Shown piece after piece: positions 24,614-33,968 of a stretch of 64,000 bases of DNA (the stretch's first letter is position 1; every line of letters begins with the position of its first letter). The notes beneath the pieces are model-generated. The model ran no database searches, was not told the DNA's origin, and saw only the letters and a list, made by a program, of their open reading frames with translations. Location: assembly GCA_964609515.1 (NCBI GenBank), contig CAZSTZ010000005.1, forward strand, positions 1-64,000, in the 5' to 3' direction. This DNA is from CALKCV01 sp964609515. Its GTDB lineage: Bacteria > Cyanobacteriota > Cyanobacteriia > Cyanobacteriales > Microcoleaceae. The position numbers were made by a program, and so were the translations under genes.

Positions 24614-26026
24614 TTAAATCATAGATTTAAGGTTGCCCGCCGTTTCATTTAATTGTTGAGTGCTAACTTTAGTTTGAGCGATGCCGCTGGCACTTTCTTG
24701 GGCTGCTCTATTTAGAGAATTCATCGCATCGACTACTTGTTGAATGGCGATCGCCTGTTGTTTGGTATTAAGAGAAATTTGTTGGAGATTAACAGCAACA
24801 TCATTAATAGCCCCCACAATATTCTCAACGGCCCTCGTTCCTTCTTCAGTTACTACTACCGTAGAATTAGTAGCACTCTGAATATCCATAATTAAAGCGC
24901 TAATTTTCTCAGCCGACTGCCTGCTTCGATCGGCTAATTTCCTAATTTCAGCAGCCACCACCCCAAACCCTTTTCCATGTTCTCCCGCCCGCACCGCTTC
25001 CACGGAAGCATTTAAAGCTAACATATTAGTTTGATTGGCTAAATCGCTCGCCGCATTAGTAATAGTAGAAATTTGATTTAGGTGTTCGCTCAAACGTTGA
25101 ATTTGCCTTTGCACCTCTTTCATTTTTTCTTTTAAACTAATCTTATCGCTGACAATTTGTTCCTGAGTTAAAGTATTGCCGCTAGCTAAAAGTAAAACTC
25201 GATTTGCACCTTCCGATGCCGCTTGTGCTTGTTCGGCAGATTGTTGGGAAGAGGCCCCTAATTCATCCATGCTAGTAGTAGTTTGATTCACCGAAGAAGC
25301 TTGCTGCATAGCCACTCTTTCTTGCTCTTCTACCGTAATAGCAATTTCGTTAGCTGCAGTGGCGATCGCCGTAGCTTCTTGGTTCATTCTCCCCACAATA
25401 ATTGAGATAATCCACAAACCGATCGCTAAGGCAAACACCAGAGATAAACCTGTAGAAATCCAAACCACTAATCGCAAATTATCTAAAGCTTCTTTTTGTT
25501 CGTTAACTCTCTCTTTAACGAGTTCTTCATTCCTATTTCTAATTATTTCTAAAAGAGTCACAATTTCGTTACTTAACTTTCGTTCGGAACCAAGGTTCCA
25601 TTGTTCTATTGCCTCAGATGTTTTGTTTTCTTTGACTAATTGAATTAACTCTTGATTTCTCTCATTAATTTGATTAACTCTATCGAGAAGATTGTTAATA
25701 TTATTTTTTTGAATATCATCTTCTATTAGAGTGTTTAAATTAGTAAATATTTCCCGAACAATTATCCAAGCTTTTTCGTAATCTCTGGCTATTTCTTCAT
25801 CATTTACTAATAAGTATCCTCTTATTTCCCTAGACAGCTTTGAAATATTAAAAGATAGTCTGCCAACTAGGGCAGCAACATCTCTGGATTTATTGAGGTT
25901 ATCTGTGATTTCTTTAGCATGGTAGGCTCTAATATTAACTATTATAGAAGAGACAATAGACAAAAAAACTGGTAACAAATATCCGGCAAAAATTAAAGTT
26001 CTTATTTTGGTCAGGTTATTGCCCAT
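24614..26026 (-). CDS. Methyl-accepting chemotaxis protein (four-helix-bundle type)
   Basis: 470 residues. Membrane segment 1 is near 10-30. An extracytoplasmic helical region (about 32-185) is rich in charged coiled-coil sequence (DIQKNNINNLLDRVNQINERNQEL), in the manner of 4HB_MCP sensors. Membrane segment 2 is at about 188-212, then almost directly the methylation and signalling helices (VEEQERVAMQQASSVNQTTTSMDELGASS) with tip LANQTNMLALNASVEAVRAGEHGKGFGVVAAEIRKLAD. There is no room for a standard HAMP domain and no C-terminal CheR-binding pentapeptide. Second of four adjacent receptors. Confidence 0.9.
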   Translation of the reverse strand: MGNNLTKIRTLIFAGYLLPVFLSIVSSIIVNIRAYHAKEITDNLNKSRDVAALVGRLSFNISKLSREIRGYLLVNDEEIARDYEKAWIIVREIFTNLNTLIEDDIQKNNINNLLDRVNQINERNQELIQLVKENKTSEAIEQWNLGSERKLSNEIVTLLEIIRNRNEELVKERVNEQKEALDNLRLVVWISTGLSLVFALAIGLWIISIIVGRMNQEATAIATAANEIAITVEEQERVAMQQASSVNQTTTSMDELGASSQQSAEQAQAASEGANRVLLLASGNTLTQEQIVSDKISLKEKMKEVQRQIQRLSEHLNQISTITNAASDLANQTNMLALNASVEAVRAGEHGKGFGVVAAEIRKLADRSRQSAEKISALIMDIQSATNSTVVVTEEGTRAVENIVGAINDVAVNLQQISLNTKQQAIAIQQVVDAMNSLNRAAQESASGIAQTKVSTQQLNETAGNLKSMI

Positions 26027-26058
26027 TATCTGCTTATTTCCTCTTACAATACTATCTC

Positions 26059-26092
26059 AGAAACCCGGTAATTCCGGCAAAACCGGGTTTCT
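26059..26092. repeat. AAACCCGG hairpin repeat
   Basis: AGAAACCCGG...CCGGGTTTCT around TAATTCCGGCAAAA, in the gap between two receptor genes. Confidence 0.8.
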
Positions 26093-26103
26093 TGAACTGC
26101 TCC

Positions 26104-27552
26104 CTACACTTGAGAATTCAAAAATTGAGCGGTTTCGCTCAATTTTTTAGTCCCTATTTGAGTTTGAGAAATCCCAATAGCATTTTCCTTAGCAGCAACG
26201 TTGAGGGCATTCATCGCCTCAACTACTTGTTGAATAGCAACAGCTTGCTCTTTTAGGGCGATCTCAATTTGTTTGGTACTCAATACCCCCTCATTTGCCG
26301 CCCGCGTCACCCCAGTAAATACCTCAGCAGTTTCCCTAGCAATTTTCTCTCCTTCAACCACATTAATATTTCCCTCCTGGATCGCTTTTACTGTTAAATT
26401 AATAGCCCCTTGAATTTCCGCAATTAAACTGTTAATTTCGTCCGCAGATAATTTACTTCGATCTGCCAATTTTCTAATTTCCTCCGCTACCACCGCAAAC
26501 CCTTTTCCATATTCTCCCGCCCGCACTGCTTCGACGGAGGCATTAAGAGCTAACATATTAGTTTGGTTTGCTAAATCCCTTACCAAACCCACGATATTAT
26601 TTATTCGATCGGTTTGCTCCCTCAACAGATCTACTTGGAGAGCGATCGCCCCTACTTTATTTTTCAATAAAGTCATTTTATCCAGGGAATTTTCCACCGC
26701 TTTAGTTCCCTCAAAAGCCAAACCTAATGTTTCCTTGGCACCCGCCGCCACCGAATTTCCTTGCTCTGCTGTAGCCTTAGAAGAAGCGTTCAACTCATCT
26801 ATTGTAGTAGTAGTTTCATTAACTGCCGCCGCCTGTTTTTCAGCAGCTCTTTCTTGTTCTTCTGTAGCCCCTGCAATTTTATTTGAACTTTCGCTAATTG
26901 TATTTATCGTCTCCTTGACAGTGGCAACTATTGACTTGCTCAGATAATAACCAATTAGCGGTCCAATTAACAGAGCAATTATTACTAGCAAACTAAAAAA
27001 GACCAAGATTTTTTGGTAAACATTTCTGGCCTTTTCCCTTTCATCTTGCGCTATTTCAGACTGGAGATGCGTTAATTCTCTAAGTTTGGCAGTTACAGGA
27101 TCTATTACTTCATATAAAGGACCGTCAAAAGCTTCTAATTTAGCTAAATTTTCTACCTCTAAAATTTTTTCTAGTTCCTCAATCTCGATATTAGCAGGAC
27201 CGAACAATATTTCTGCTTCTCTGATGAGTTTCTTTTCTTCTGGGGCGAGAAATGTTTGTTTGTAAGCCTCCCAATTTTCATCTATTCTCTCCATGGCCTC
27301 TTTAATAGATTTCAAGGCTGCCTCTGGTTCTCTCATTCCCTCCCGAGTTTTGTTAACCTCATCTATAATTATTATTGCATAATCGTCCGATACCTTTTTT
27401 AACAATTCCAAAGGAATTAATCGGTCGTCATAGACAGTTTCAATTTGCCTCTCCATGCGCCATAATGAATAAGTAGAATATGCAACAATCGCGGATATTA
27501 TTATCCCTGGAATGATGAAGAATCCACAGTAAATTTTCGTTGTTAATTTCAT
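26104..27552 (-). CDS. Methyl-accepting chemotaxis protein (four-helix-bundle type)
   Basis: 482 residues. Membrane segment 1 is near 8-28 (FFIIPGIIISAIVAYSTYSL). A helical extracytoplasmic domain (about 32-185) contains EEKKLIREAEILFGPANIEIEELEKIL. Membrane segment 2 is at about 187-210 (LVIIALLIGPLIGYYLSKSI). The signalling part starts after about 25 residues (ATEEQERAAEKQAAAVNETTTTIDELNASS) and has tip LANQTNMLALNASVEAVRAGEYGKGFAVVAEEIRKLAD. A standard HAMP domain appears absent. The gap of 23 bases to the upstream receptor gene indicates co-transcription. Confidence 0.9.
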   Translation of the reverse strand: MKLTTKIYCGFFIIPGIIISAIVAYSTYSLWRMERQIETVYDDRLIPLELLKKVSDDYAIIIIDEVNKTREGMREPEAALKSIKEAMERIDENWEAYKQTFLAPEEKKLIREAEILFGPANIEIEELEKILEVENLAKLEAFDGPLYEVIDPVTAKLRELTHLQSEIAQDEREKARNVYQKILVFFSLLVIIALLIGPLIGYYLSKSIVATVKETINTISESSNKIAGATEEQERAAEKQAAAVNETTTTIDELNASSKATAEQGNSVAAGAKETLGLAFEGTKAVENSLDKMTLLKNKVGAIALQVDLLREQTDRINNIVGLVRDLANQTNMLALNASVEAVRAGEYGKGFAVVAEEIRKLADRSKLSADEINSLIAEIQGAINLTVKAIQEGNINVVEGEKIARETAEVFTGVTRAANEGVLSTKQIEIALKEQAVAIQQVVEAMNALNVAAKENAIGISQTQIGTKKLSETAQFLNSQV

Positions 27553-27575
27553 AAAATAGCTTTCAGGTAATGGTG

Positions 27576-29027
27576 CTAAATTAAAGACTTAAGCTCTAAA
27601 GCAGCTTCGTTCAGTTTTTGGATGCCTACCTTAGTTTGACTCAAACCGCTAGCAGTTTCTCTAGCTGCAGTATTCAGAGCATTCATCGCATCTACCACTT
27701 GTTTTACAGCGATCGCCTGCTGTTTTACATTCAAAGAAATTTGCTGGTTATTAACCACAACATTATTAACAGAATCGGACACTCCACTAAAAGCATCAGC
27801 CGTTTCTCTGGCAATTTCTACTCCCGACTTAACGGTTTTTGTACCCTCTTCTGTTGCCATAACTGTCGAATTAAAAGCCGTCTGAATATCCGCAACTAAA
27901 ACATTAATTCTCTCAGCCGATTTTCGGCTTTCATCTGCCAATTTCCTAATTTCAGAAGCCACCACCGCAAAGCCTTTTCCATGTTCTCCCGCCCGCACGG
28001 CCTCCACGGCAGCATTAAGGGCTAACATATTAGTTTGGGAAGCTAAATCGCTTACCAAAGTAGAGATATTACCAATTTGATTAGTTTGCTCGCTCAAACG
28101 GATAATTTGTTGGGCGATCGCCCCTACCTTTTCATTCAAAGAAGCCATACCTTCTAAAGTATTATTAACTGCGCTACTTCCCCCTTTAGCTAAAGTTAAA
28201 GCTTGTCTGGCTGCAGCCGCAGCCGCCTCCGCTTGTTCCGCACTTGCTTGAGAAGACGCGCTTAATTCATCCATCGTTGTCGTCGTTTGATTCACAGAAG
28301 CAGCTTGCTCGGAAGCCGTCCTTTCTTGTTCTTCTATCGTGGCAGAAATTTCCGTAGCAGAATCGGCTATTTTTTGTACTACTCCCTCGATGGTTCCGCT
28401 AATTCTGAAAGCAATGTTTAATGCCACGGTAATAGAAATAAAAATTAACAGTAACGAACCTAAAATCAAACACCACAATAACCAGGTTAAATTCTTCTTT
28501 GCTTCCTTGGTTTCTTCCCCCAACAATCTCCGCTCTTCCCGAGAAAATTCTTCGCTCAGTCTTTCAAACTCATCAACATATTTTTTACCGTTTTCCGTAT
28601 TAAATTTAGCTATAGCAGAGTCTTGGTTCCCCTCTTTTAGTAATTGAATAGCCTCTAGTGCAAAAACATTGAAACTATTTTTAACCTCTCTCATTCGCTC
28701 CAAACGTTGTTTTTGGTCCTGCTTAACGATCGATTGCTCTGCCCTTTCAATCCCTTCATCAAATAAAAGGGAAGCAGCATTATATTCAGCAATTAATTTT
28801 TCATCCCTAACTGCTAGATAGCCATTAAAACTCCTGGCCATCCTCTCCCCAGCTACAGTAGTTTGATTGACATCTATAATCACATCTTGTACTCTCTCCA
28901 CTTCTTGAAAAGTATCGAATACTTTCCTGGCAGTCCAGTTCGTAAAGCCCGCTAGTCCCAAAAAAAAAGCTACCGGAAAAGCATAGCCTATTAACAAACG
29001 TTCTCTCAGTTTTAATTTTTCAAGCAT
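27576..29027 (-). CDS. Methyl-accepting chemotaxis protein (four-helix-bundle type)
   Basis: 483 residues. Membrane segment 1 is at about 12-32 (LIGYAFPVAFFLGLAGF), a helical sensor at about 35-180, and membrane segment 2 at about 182-208 (LTWLLWCLILGSLLLIFISI). The signalling domain starts EEQERTASEQAASVNQTTTTMDELSASSQAS and has tip LASQTNMLALNAAVEAVRAGEHGKGFAVVASEIRKLAD. It closely resembles the neighbouring receptors in the cytoplasmic half and differs in the sensor half, consistent with local duplication followed by sensor divergence. No HAMP domain of normal length. Confidence 0.9.
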   Translation of the reverse strand: MLEKLKLRERLLIGYAFPVAFFLGLAGFTNWTARKVFDTFQEVERVQDVIIDVNQTTVAGERMARSFNGYLAVRDEKLIAEYNAASLLFDEGIERAEQSIVKQDQKQRLERMREVKNSFNVFALEAIQLLKEGNQDSAIAKFNTENGKKYVDEFERLSEEFSREERRLLGEETKEAKKNLTWLLWCLILGSLLLIFISITVALNIAFRISGTIEGVVQKIADSATEISATIEEQERTASEQAASVNQTTTTMDELSASSQASAEQAEAAAAAARQALTLAKGGSSAVNNTLEGMASLNEKVGAIAQQIIRLSEQTNQIGNISTLVSDLASQTNMLALNAAVEAVRAGEHGKGFAVVASEIRKLADESRKSAERINVLVADIQTAFNSTVMATEEGTKTVKSGVEIARETADAFSGVSDSVNNVVVNNQQISLNVKQQAIAVKQVVDAMNALNTAARETASGLSQTKVGIQKLNEAALELKSLI

Positions 29028-29062
29028 CTTTATTAATTGTTAATTGTTAATTGAAGTATCCC

Positions 29063-29095
29063 AGAAACCCGGTTTTTTTAAAAAACCGGGTTTCT
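29063..29095. repeat. AAACCCGG hairpin repeat
   Basis: Perfect arms AGAAACCCGGTTTTT / AAAAACCGGGTTTCT, followed by a degraded second copy up to about 29157. It lies between cheW and the first receptor. Confidence 0.85.
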
Positions 29096-29192
29096 TGAGT
29101 TTTTCAAATCGGTTTTCTTGGGTTTTCAGTTTTTCCAAAAAACCTAGTCTCTTGGGTTATGCCCCATTCCCCATTCCCCATTCCCCATTCCC

Positions 29193-30389
29193 TCAAATAT
29201 ACTCTTCGATCGCCAACCCACCCTGCATCATAATTTTGGGCAAATCTACAATACTCATCATTTTATTCCCGTACTTAGCAGTACCTATTAAATATTCTTC
29301 GTGGCTGTTAGCAGAATGCACCGCCGCCGGAATAGCTTTCATGTCTGAAGGGTTTAAATACATAACATCAAAAACCTCCTCAACGATCGCCCCCGCCACC
29401 AGCTCTCCTACCTCTATTATCATCGCCTTACAAAAACTTTCTACTTTCCTAATTGGCAGATTCAAAACGCCGCGAATATCCACTAAAGTAACTATTTCCC
29501 CCCGGAGATTCATATTACCAACAATGCGAGAGGGAGTACAAGGAATTGGAGTTATTTTCTGAACGTCAGTAAATTCGCGCACTACCTCCAAATTTATGCC
29601 AAAATATTCCTCGTTTAAACCGATAACAGCTAGGGGCATCAAACCAGTAAAATCTTCCCCAAAAGTTGGCTCCCTTAAACTTTTTGCTCTCTCGCGAAAA
29701 ACAGCTCTTTCTTCTGGCGAAACCTTGGCAGCAAACAAAAAAGATTTTTTCTTATCCAGAGGAATCTTTTTATCCAGAGGTTCTTTTTCCTCTTGGTTAT
29801 CTTCCTTCAAATTTGGCATTTCTAAATAGCGAATTAGATGTTGACTCGACAGCAACATCACAATATCATCTTCCACCCTCGCAACCCCCGCCACAAAGCG
29901 TTCCCGTAGCGTTGCAGATGCAATATCGCTCTCAACCTCCTCTCCAACATCCCCATAAAGCTCTTTACTTATGGACTTAGAGGGAATATTTTTTATCTCG
30001 AAAACTTCGCTAACAATAATCCCAATTTGCTCGTTTTTTTCAGAAACCCGGTTTTTTGAAAAAACCGGGTTTCTGGGATTTGAAAAAACCGGGTTTCCTG
30101 GGTTTGAAGGGTTTCTTGGATTTGAAAAAACCGGGTTTCTTGAATCGTGCAACTCTAGTACGATAACGCTATCTGTTAAGGAATATTCTTGAGGTTCGTA
30201 TCCCAAGCAGATATTAACATCAACCATGGGTAAAATATCTCCCCGAAGGTCGATAACCCCAACAATAATAGGTGGAGTTTGGGCGATCGCCGTCACCTCT
30301 GGCAGCAAAAAAATTTCCTTAACCGAGAGCGCTTCCACCCCATAAAGCGCCCCCTTCACCGAGAATAGCAGATATGGCAGATTTTCCAT
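29193..30389 (-). CDS. cheW: CheW coupling protein with two CheW domains
   Basis: 398 residues. The first CheW domain (about 5-200) starts YLLFSVKGALYGVEALSVKEI with the conserved IIVGVIDLRGDILPMVDVN. The second (about 250-395) has VIGLNEEYFGINLEVVREF and IVGNMNLRGEIVTLVDIRGVL. CheW bridges CheA and receptors. Residues about 83-118 of domain 1 are a foreign insert (units like NPVFSNPRNP) translated from AAACCCGG hairpin repeats without breaking frame; the native strand resumes at EQIGIIVSEVFEI. The gene starts 60 bases after cheR, so the two are probably co-transcribed. Confidence 0.88.
   Translation of the reverse strand: MENLPYLLFSVKGALYGVEALSVKEIFLLPEVTAIAQTPPIIVGVIDLRGDILPMVDVNICLGYEPQEYSLTDSVIVLELHDSRNPVFSNPRNPSNPGNPVFSNPRNPVFSKNRVSEKNEQIGIIVSEVFEIKNIPSKSISKELYGDVGEEVESDIASATLRERFVAGVARVEDDIVMLLSSQHLIRYLEMPNLKEDNQEEKEPLDKKIPLDKKKSFLFAAKVSPEERAVFRERAKSLREPTFGEDFTGLMPLAVIGLNEEYFGINLEVVREFTDVQKITPIPCTPSRIVGNMNLRGEIVTLVDIRGVLNLPIRKVESFCKAMIIEVGELVAGAIVEEVFDVMYLNPSDMKAIPAAVHSANSHEEYLIGTAKYGNKMMSIVDLPKIMMQGGLAIEEYI
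30042..30140. repeat. AAACCCGG hairpin repeats inside cheW
   Basis: One full hairpin (30042-30074) followed by three further half units carrying CCGGGTTT or GGGTTTC. Total length stays in frame with cheW and there is no stop codon. Confidence 0.9.
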
Positions 30390-30449
30390 TCTTTTCTCAA
30401 TTATTTTTAATTTTTGATTTGCGATTACTCATTATCAAAACAGTGTACC

Positions 30450-31982
30450 CTAATTTTTTAATAACAACTGCTTTAAGTATTTAATAAAGTCTGATGCTGC
30501 GATTTCACCCCGATATTCTACAAGAGCATTTTCTGGCAACTTTTTTAGTAATTCCAAAGCAGTATTTTTCATCTTTCTCGCTCTCATAGTCTGCCCCTCG
30601 TTCTCATAAATATCTGCCAATTCCACATAAGCAGATATCGACGAAGGGCAAAGATAGATAATTCTTTTTAATAAGGTCTTTGCTTTTTCTCTTTCTCCTC
30701 TTTCTTCAGCAATATGCACCAATAAATAATAAGGATTAACTGAAAAATTCTCTACTTCTATCGCTTTTTTACAATACAATTCAGCGCGATCGTACTCCCC
30801 TAAATTAGCATAAATTTGAGCTATCAGGCAATAAGCATCATAATTTTGGGAATCTGATTCTAGCGCTTTTTCTGCCTTTTCAATAGCCCCAACGTATTGT
30901 TTCTGCTTAAATAAAGTTTCAGCCTCAGCCAAAACACTCTCGGGAGCGCTCTTTTTTGTAACTTCTCCCGTTACCATTCTCGGAATAATTAGTTCTTTTT
31001 CTTTTTGGTAACTCTCGCTATAATTACCCGATTTTATTTTTATTGGTGGCATAGCAGAAGATAAAAAAATATTGCTTTTTTTTCTAGTTTTATCCTCGGC
31101 TCTATCCTGAAATTCTCTTTGAAATTTCAACCATCGATCTTCAACATTTTCTGAGTTTTCTTCCCTGCTTTTTTGATAAACCAAAGATTCTGGAAAAATT
31201 CTCACCTTAAATCCAGCCAGATTTTGACCGTGAAGTTCCGCATGGGCTGTTATTAAATAGCCTTCCGACCTCAAAGCTTCATAAAATTTTCCGAGCGCTA
31301 ATGAAATCTGCTCTGGCTTAAAGTAAACAAACACATTTCGACATACTATTAAATCTAGATTATCCGGAAAATCATCTTGTACTAAATTATGCTTGCAAAA
31401 CTTAACCATTTTCCGAATTTCATCATCAATTTTCCACTCCCCTTTTATCTTTTCAAAATAAAGATTTTTTCGGGAACTATCTAATTGCCTAAACGACCAA
31501 GAACTATAAATACCTTTCTCTGCTTTTTCCAAAACTACTTCATTGATATCGGTTCCTAAAATAAAAATCTTCCAATCTTGCCAGTCCGGAATCAATTCTC
31601 TAACCAATATTGCCAAAGAATAAGGCTCTTCACCCGTCGAACATCCCGCACTCCAAAGTCGTAATGTTTTGCTCTTTGATAAACGTTTTTGGGCGATCGA
31701 TTCGGGTAGCAATACGTTTTGTAGTAAATTAATTTGTCCGCGATCGCGAAAAAAATAAGTTTCTGTCGTTGTTAAATTAATTATCAGTTTTTCCCATTCT
31801 GACTTTCCCGCTGCCGTCTGGCTCTTCAATAGCTGATAATACTCTTCGGAATTGGCAATTTTTAAGCTTTTCATCCTCCCTAAAATTTTCTGACTTAAAT
31901 TACCCAAATCTTGCGCTCGTATTTGCAACCCAGTTTCCTTGGCGATCGTCTTACTAAATAATTCTAATAAAGATGTTTTCAT
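30450..31982 (-). CDS. cheR: CheR chemotaxis methyltransferase with TPR tail
   Basis: 510 residues. N-terminal CheR helical domain (about 1-70); SAM-dependent methyltransferase (about 75-270) with LRLWSAGCSTGEEPYSLAILVRE, FILGTDINEVVLEKA and DLIVCRNVFVYF. A disordered linker (about 280-335) leads to tetratricopeptide repeats (about 340-475): AETLFKQKQYVGAIEKAEKALE, YDAYCLIAQIYANLGEYDRAELYCKKAIE. It methylates receptor glutamates; the TPR tail resembles CheR proteins that dock onto signalling complexes. First gene of the leftward cluster. CheR with CheB implies methylation-based adaptation. Confidence 0.93.
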   Translation of the reverse strand: MKTSLLELFSKTIAKETGLQIRAQDLGNLSQKILGRMKSLKIANSEEYYQLLKSQTAAGKSEWEKLIINLTTTETYFFRDRGQINLLQNVLLPESIAQKRLSKSKTLRLWSAGCSTGEEPYSLAILVRELIPDWQDWKIFILGTDINEVVLEKAEKGIYSSWSFRQLDSSRKNLYFEKIKGEWKIDDEIRKMVKFCKHNLVQDDFPDNLDLIVCRNVFVYFKPEQISLALGKFYEALRSEGYLITAHAELHGQNLAGFKVRIFPESLVYQKSREENSENVEDRWLKFQREFQDRAEDKTRKKSNIFLSSAMPPIKIKSGNYSESYQKEKELIIPRMVTGEVTKKSAPESVLAEAETLFKQKQYVGAIEKAEKALESDSQNYDAYCLIAQIYANLGEYDRAELYCKKAIEVENFSVNPYYLLVHIAEERGEREKAKTLLKRIIYLCPSSISAYVELADIYENEGQTMRARKMKNTALELLKKLPENALVEYRGEIAASDFIKYLKQLLLKN

Positions 31983-32114
31983 ATTCTCTTTTTATAGGGA
32001 ATAGGGAATAGGGAATGGAGAGATGGATTTTGAAGAAAAAAAAACGAAAAACAGTAAGTCTTTGATTTTTTTCCCCGTTAAGAGTTCCCCGTTCCCCGTT
32101 CCCTTCTTTTGACC

Positions 32115-33902
32115 TCAAGCAGGATAAATGCGCAAGCGTCGGTTTGGTTCATCACCAAAACTAGCAGACTTTAAGCGGTAATGTTCCACCAACTCGTGCT
32201 GCATTTTACGCACCTTTGAAGAACGCGGTAAAAGTTCCACAGGTTGCCCCTTAGGAATCACAATTTGTTCCACCGCCAAACGAGCTTCCTCCAAAGCCTC
32301 AATCTCATCTTCCGAACCTTGATTAGCAAATAAACTCAACGCAGCAAACTCGGGAGTGCTAAGCTCCTCCATATCTAACAACCGTCGCAGAGCCTTAGCT
32401 ACTTCAGGAAGAGAGTTATTTTTGATAACATGAATCGGGACGTGACGAGTTTTAGCCAGATGGCGCAACTTCGATTGTTTGCGAGTATGCGAGCGCAAAG
32501 TCATCACCACATCAGCGCTATCAATATCCTTAGTCAAGACCACCGGCAAACCAAAAGTAGCGATCGCCTGTTCTATGTGTTGGCGAGCGATCGCGTAAGG
32601 ATAAACGTGCAAAGGCAAATCCTCACCGTTCGGGCCCCTCGACTCTGAAGGCCCTGCCATCGACAAAGACTCGTTCAACATCTGCTCGAAAGACTGGCGA
32701 TCGTTCGGAGAACTCTCCACCGCCCCTCTCGACATCCCACCCCCTGCAGGCAAAGGCATCATATAACCAGAAGCCCGCAGGCCACCATTACCACAGTCGG
32801 TAACAGGCAGGTTATTACGGTCAGTAACAGGCAGGATGCCCGTTCTACCAGCCGATCCCTTCACAGATTCTCCCAAAGTCTGGCTCCTCGTCGTCGTGCC
32901 GTTGGCCAGCTCCTGAGTAATTCTGACCTCACCCGTCTCGGTGGTAGTTCGCACCTGAAGAGTCGGTTGACGACCCCGCAAGAAAGCATCCACAGTAGCC
33001 GCCACATCTTCGTGAACGATCCAGCGCTGCCTTTCCCACATCTCCACGGCAACTTCAAAAGTAGGCGGCCCCTTCCGTTCCAAAACCGTCTTCTGAGAAC
33101 CACGCCGCCGGGCCTCATCATCTCCCAGAGTTACCGCCTGCACCCCCCCAACCAAATCTGCCAAAGTCGGGTTCTTCAACAAATTTTCAATTTGATTTCC
33201 GTGAGCGGTACCCACCAGCATCACTCCTCGTTCCGCGATCGTGCGAGCTGCCATCGCCTCCAACTCCGTACCGATCTCGTCAATGACAATTACTTCTGGC
33301 ATATGATTTTCCACCGCCTCGATCATCACCTGATGCTGCAACTCCGGACGGGCCACTTGCATCCGGCGAGCCCGACCGATGGCCGGGTGAGGGATATCTC
33401 CATCCCCAGCAATCTCGTTCGAGGTATCGATAATTACCACCCGTTTTTCTAATTCATCGGCCAGAACCCTGGCAATTTCTCGCAAAGCAGTAGTTTTGCC
33501 CACCCCGGGCCTGCCCAACAACAAAATCGACCGACCGGTCTCCACCAAGTCGCGGATGCTGCCAATTGTCCCAAACACTGCCCTACCGACGCGGCAGGTT
33601 AAACCGATAATTTCCCCAGTGCGGTTGCGGATGGCACTAATGCGGTGGAGGGTTTGTTCGATACCAGCGCGATTGTCGCTGCTAAAATGACCAACTCGTT
33701 CTATGGAATATCTGAGATCGTCCCGGGAAATAGGTCTGTCGCACAGGTATTCGGCTCGATCTGGAAAGCGGGCCTCTGGAAGGCGGCCCAAATCCATCAC
33801 AATTTCAATCGAACTGTTTCGCTGGGAATGTTTTTCTAAAGGCCGTCTGATTTGTTCCGGCAGAATTTCTAGTAACTTGTTGAGGTCGTCTGTAATTTTC
33901 AC
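32115..33902 (-). CDS. ycf45: Ycf45-like AAA ATPase with C-terminal R3H-type region
   Basis: 595 residues. An SpoIIIAA/Ycf45-type ATPase covers about 60-330: Walker A LLLGRPGVGKTTALRE, VVIIDTSNEIAGDGDIPHPAIG, Walker B-like EVIVIDEIGTELEAMAARTIAERG and VGTAHGNQIENLLKNPTLADLVGG. A C-terminal segment ending RKMQHELVEHYRLKSASFGDEPNRRLRIYP resembles an R3H single-stranded nucleic-acid binding region. The protein is conserved in cyanobacteria and some plastids; function is not established. The middle linker contains an in-frame TGCCTG repeat reading GRTGILPVTDRNNLPVTDCG. Upstream on the same strand is ldpA. Confidence 0.85.
   Translation of the reverse strand: MKITDDLNKLLEILPEQIRRPLEKHSQRNSSIEIVMDLGRLPEARFPDRAEYLCDRPISRDDLRYSIERVGHFSSDNRAGIEQTLHRISAIRNRTGEIIGLTCRVGRAVFGTIGSIRDLVETGRSILLLGRPGVGKTTALREIARVLADELEKRVVIIDTSNEIAGDGDIPHPAIGRARRMQVARPELQHQVMIEAVENHMPEVIVIDEIGTELEAMAARTIAERGVMLVGTAHGNQIENLLKNPTLADLVGGVQAVTLGDDEARRRGSQKTVLERKGPPTFEVAVEMWERQRWIVHEDVAATVDAFLRGRQPTLQVRTTTETGEVRITQELANGTTTRSQTLGESVKGSAGRTGILPVTDRNNLPVTDCGNGGLRASGYMMPLPAGGGMSRGAVESSPNDRQSFEQMLNESLSMAGPSESRGPNGEDLPLHVYPYAIARQHIEQAIATFGLPVVLTKDIDSADVVMTLRSHTRKQSKLRHLAKTRHVPIHVIKNNSLPEVAKALRRLLDMEELSTPEFAALSLFANQGSEDEIEALEEARLAVEQIVIPKGQPVELLPRSSKVRKMQHELVEHYRLKSASFGDEPNRRLRIYPA
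32794..32849. repeat. TGCCTG palindrome inside ycf45
   Basis: Two half copies GTAACAGGCAGG plus GATGCCCGTTCTACC, read in frame in a low-conservation linker between the ATPase and the C-terminal part. Confidence 0.8.
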
Positions 33903-33968
33903 GATCTGCTATAGTCGTTTTATTCGGTAGTTTAAAAGTCGAAAGGTTGGGCGAACAGAACTTGCCTG

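Noticed and set aside
29044..29562. Frame on the + strand across the receptor-cheW junction
   Set aside because: It is made of AAACCCGG and CCCCATTCCC repeat translations plus the antisense of cheW.
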